Source: CAZEKB01 sp964512225 (GTDB lineage Bacteria; Myxococcota_A; UBA796; UBA9615). From it: a stretch of DNA of 64,000 nt. Below the pieces are notes generated by a model that saw only the letters and a program-made list of their open reading frames with translations, did no database searches and was not told the DNA's origin. The stretch is from contig CAZEKB010000001.1 of the NCBI GenBank assembly GCA_964512225.1, positions 1 to 64,000 on the forward strand, in the 5' to 3' direction. Of the stretch, positions 62,928-64,000 are shown in pieces. How positions within the stretch are numbered: position 1 is the stretch's first letter; every line of letters begins with the position of its first letter. The translations under genes and the position numbers were made by a program.

Positions 62928-63605
62928 TCACGCGAGCTTGCGGTACACCCCCACCACCACGCCGATGATGTTGACGGCCTTGAAGTCCGACGCGTTCACG
63001 TAGATCGGGCTCATCGTGTTGTTCGCCGGCTGCAGGCGGATGCGATCGCCTTCCCGGTAGAACCGCTTCACCGTGGACTCCCCGTCCACCATGACGACCG
63101 CGATCTCGCCGTTGCGGACCGTCAGCTGCTTGCGGATGAAGAGGTAGTCGCCCGGGAGGATCCCGTCCAGGATCATCGACTCCCCGTTGACCCGCAGCGC
63201 GAACACCTTGCCGCCGCCGGGGACCATGCAGCTGTCGACGTGCAGGGTCTCCTCTCGGTGTTCGAACGCGAGCGCCGGGGCGCCTGCGTTCACGCGGCCG
63301 AAGACGGGGATCTCCACGAGCCCCTCGACGAGGGGGACGACCTGGTCTTCCACGAAGGTGCCGAACTCGGCCAGCGCCTTGTCCGTGAGGGCCATCGCGC
63401 GCGCGAGCGCCCCCTTGCCGCTTCGCCCCACGCGCGAGAGGTACCCCTTGCGCTCGAGCGCGCGGATGTGATCGCTGACGCCGTTCGTGGACTTGATGCC
63501 CATGGCGTCCCCGATCTCGCGATAGGACGGCAGCACTCCGTCCTCCGCCACGCGATCGTGGATGTACTCGAGGATGGTTCGTTGACGCGCCGACAGACCC
63601 TGCAT
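62928..63605 (-). CDS. lexA: SOS repressor LexA
   Basis: A 225-aa repressor-protease. Winged HTH (~1-68; LPSYREIGDAMGIKSTNGVSD), Ala107-Gly108 cleavage site in NAGAP, Ser143 in GESM and Lys180 in STVKRF form the self-cleavage dyad. RecA filaments trigger cleavage after DNA damage. The promoter carries SOS-type operators. GGAGGTGA lies 4 nt before the ATG at 63605. Confidence 0.96.
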   Translation of the reverse strand: MQGLSARQRTILEYIHDRVAEDGVLPSYREIGDAMGIKSTNGVSDHIRALERKGYLSRVGRSGKGALARAMALTDKALAEFGTFVEDQVVPLVEGLVEIPVFGRVNAGAPALAFEHREETLHVDSCMVPGGGKVFALRVNGESMILDGILPGDYLFIRKQLTVRNGEIAVVMVDGESTVKRFYREGDRIRLQPANNTMSPIYVNASDFKAVNIIGVVVGVYRKLA

Positions 63606-63648
63606 TGCTCACCTCCGCCCGGGCGGCCGCGATCGCGGCTGCCCATTT

Positions 63649-63682
63649 GTTCAGTAATGAACGGATGTACAGTATTTGTCAA
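63649..63682 (-). promoter_or_regulatory. lexA promoter with two SOS-type operators
   Basis: Minus-strand TTGACA (63677-63682), 18-bp spacer, ATTACT (63653-63658). Between and over them lie TGAAC-GGAT-GTACAGTA (63658-63674) and the palindrome GTTCA-GTAA-TGAAC (63649-63662). The first repeats the mrfA operator pattern, so LexA likely represses itself. Confidence 0.65.
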
Positions 63683-63763
63683 GCCCCCCCTTCGGGACGG
63701 CAGCCTCCGACCGCGGTGTTAGCATCGCGGACGCTCCTCCCACGCCCTTGGACGGAGAGACGA

Positions 63764-64000
63764 TTGGCCCGCACCAGCCCCCCTCGCCGCTTCTCCGACG
63801 GCAGCTTCGGAGTCGTATTCACGCCCCTGACGCGGTTCCTGCTGTGGCTGTACGGCGGCGTGTGGCTCGCGCTCGTCCTCCTCACCAACTGGATGCCGGC
63901 GTCGTGGAGCCGCGTCCCGATCGCGACCGGTGAGTTCGGCGACGCGACCTACTTCAGCCTGTGGCAGCTGCTCCTGCTCTACCCGCCGGGAGACGGGGGC
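63764..64000 (+). CDS. integral membrane protein, possibly rhomboid family, 5' part
   Basis: 79 residues to the window end, no stop. TTG start at 63764 with GGAG 6 nt before. An N-terminal basic stretch is followed by TPLTRFLLWLYGGVWLALVLL, a membrane helix, and then YFSLWQLLLLYPPGD, which resembles the WQLLTY segment of rhomboid proteases. Rest lies outside the window, so the catalytic GxSG cannot be checked. A TG-N-TAGCAT extended -10-like element sits at 63717-63725. Confidence 0.5.
   Translation, partial: MARTSPPRRFSDGSFGVVFTPLTRFLLWLYGGVWLALVLLTNWMPASWSRVPIATGEFGDATYFSLWQLLLLYPPGDGG

Overview
The window reads like chromosome from a high-GC Gram-negative bacterium of the Myxococcota or a related deltaproteobacterial lineage. 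By eye the codon third positions are almost all G or C. It encodes many lipoproteins with lipoboxes, a MopE-type Cys/Asp repeat lipoprotein, FHA domains fused to Tad-pilus ATPases, PASTA-less Ser/Thr kinases with long Pro-rich linkers, and a LexA whose operators resemble the Myxococcus xanthus SOS box. A run of 100 Ns inside a repetitive gene shows this is a draft or metagenome assembly. Genus and phylum are inferred, not proven.

Layout: (1) 1-5 kb, an alpha/beta hydrolase divergent from an mrfA-mrfB-like helicase/exonuclease repair pair that has an SOS-type operator on its promoter. (2) 5-7 kb, a two-gene minus-strand unit: an RNHCP zinc protein and a multi-spanning GT-C-like membrane protein. 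(3) 7.2-19.6 kb, a long housekeeping run: small coiled-coil protein, tilS, ftsH, folP, cdaA-cdaR-glmM (c-di-AMP and peptidoglycan precursor), NAD(P)HX repair, tsaE, HhH protein, cysteine desulfurase, mnmA. (4) 19.7-27.4 kb, envelope signalling: two lipoproteins, two tandem transmembrane Ser/Thr kinases and a coupled lipoprotein. (5) 27.5-34.1 kb, a complete oligopeptide-type ABC importer, a TolB-like propeller and a DUF192 protein. (6) 34.2-50.2 kb, a Tad/Flp pilus cluster (flp, cpaA, three TadE/G-type pseudopilin-like genes, cpaB, cpaC, an FHA-CpaF fusion, tadB, tadC, a membrane FHA protein, a second CpaF ATPase and two exported paralogues). (7) 50.2-59 kb, a MopE-type lipoprotein, then rnc, a radical SAM gene, era, der, a YfgM-like gene and a BamB-like gene.

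The most informative single spot is 59218-59245, a 28-bp sequence matching the XerCD dif site, lying in a convergent intergenic region. Nearly all genes to its left run rightward. The genes immediately to its right (lipoprotein, tRNA-Ala, exported FHA protein, metalloprotease, lexA) run leftward. That is the co-orientation expected where two replichores meet, so the window probably spans the replication terminus. About 90 bp from dif there is a 51-bp tandem repeat carrying a conserved 16-bp palindrome in its second and third copies.

Regulation visible in the sequence: SOS-like operators at mrfA and lexA; a strong sigma70-type promoter with three helically phased direct repeats ahead of flp; a textbook promoter and a hairpin terminator around tRNA-Ala; and several genes (the small coiled-coil gene, cdaA, rnc, and nearly mrfA) whose GTG start falls 6-8 nt after a -10 box, suggesting leaderless mRNAs. 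Many neighbouring genes overlap by 1-4 bases (ATGA/GTGA/TTGA), so translation is widely coupled.
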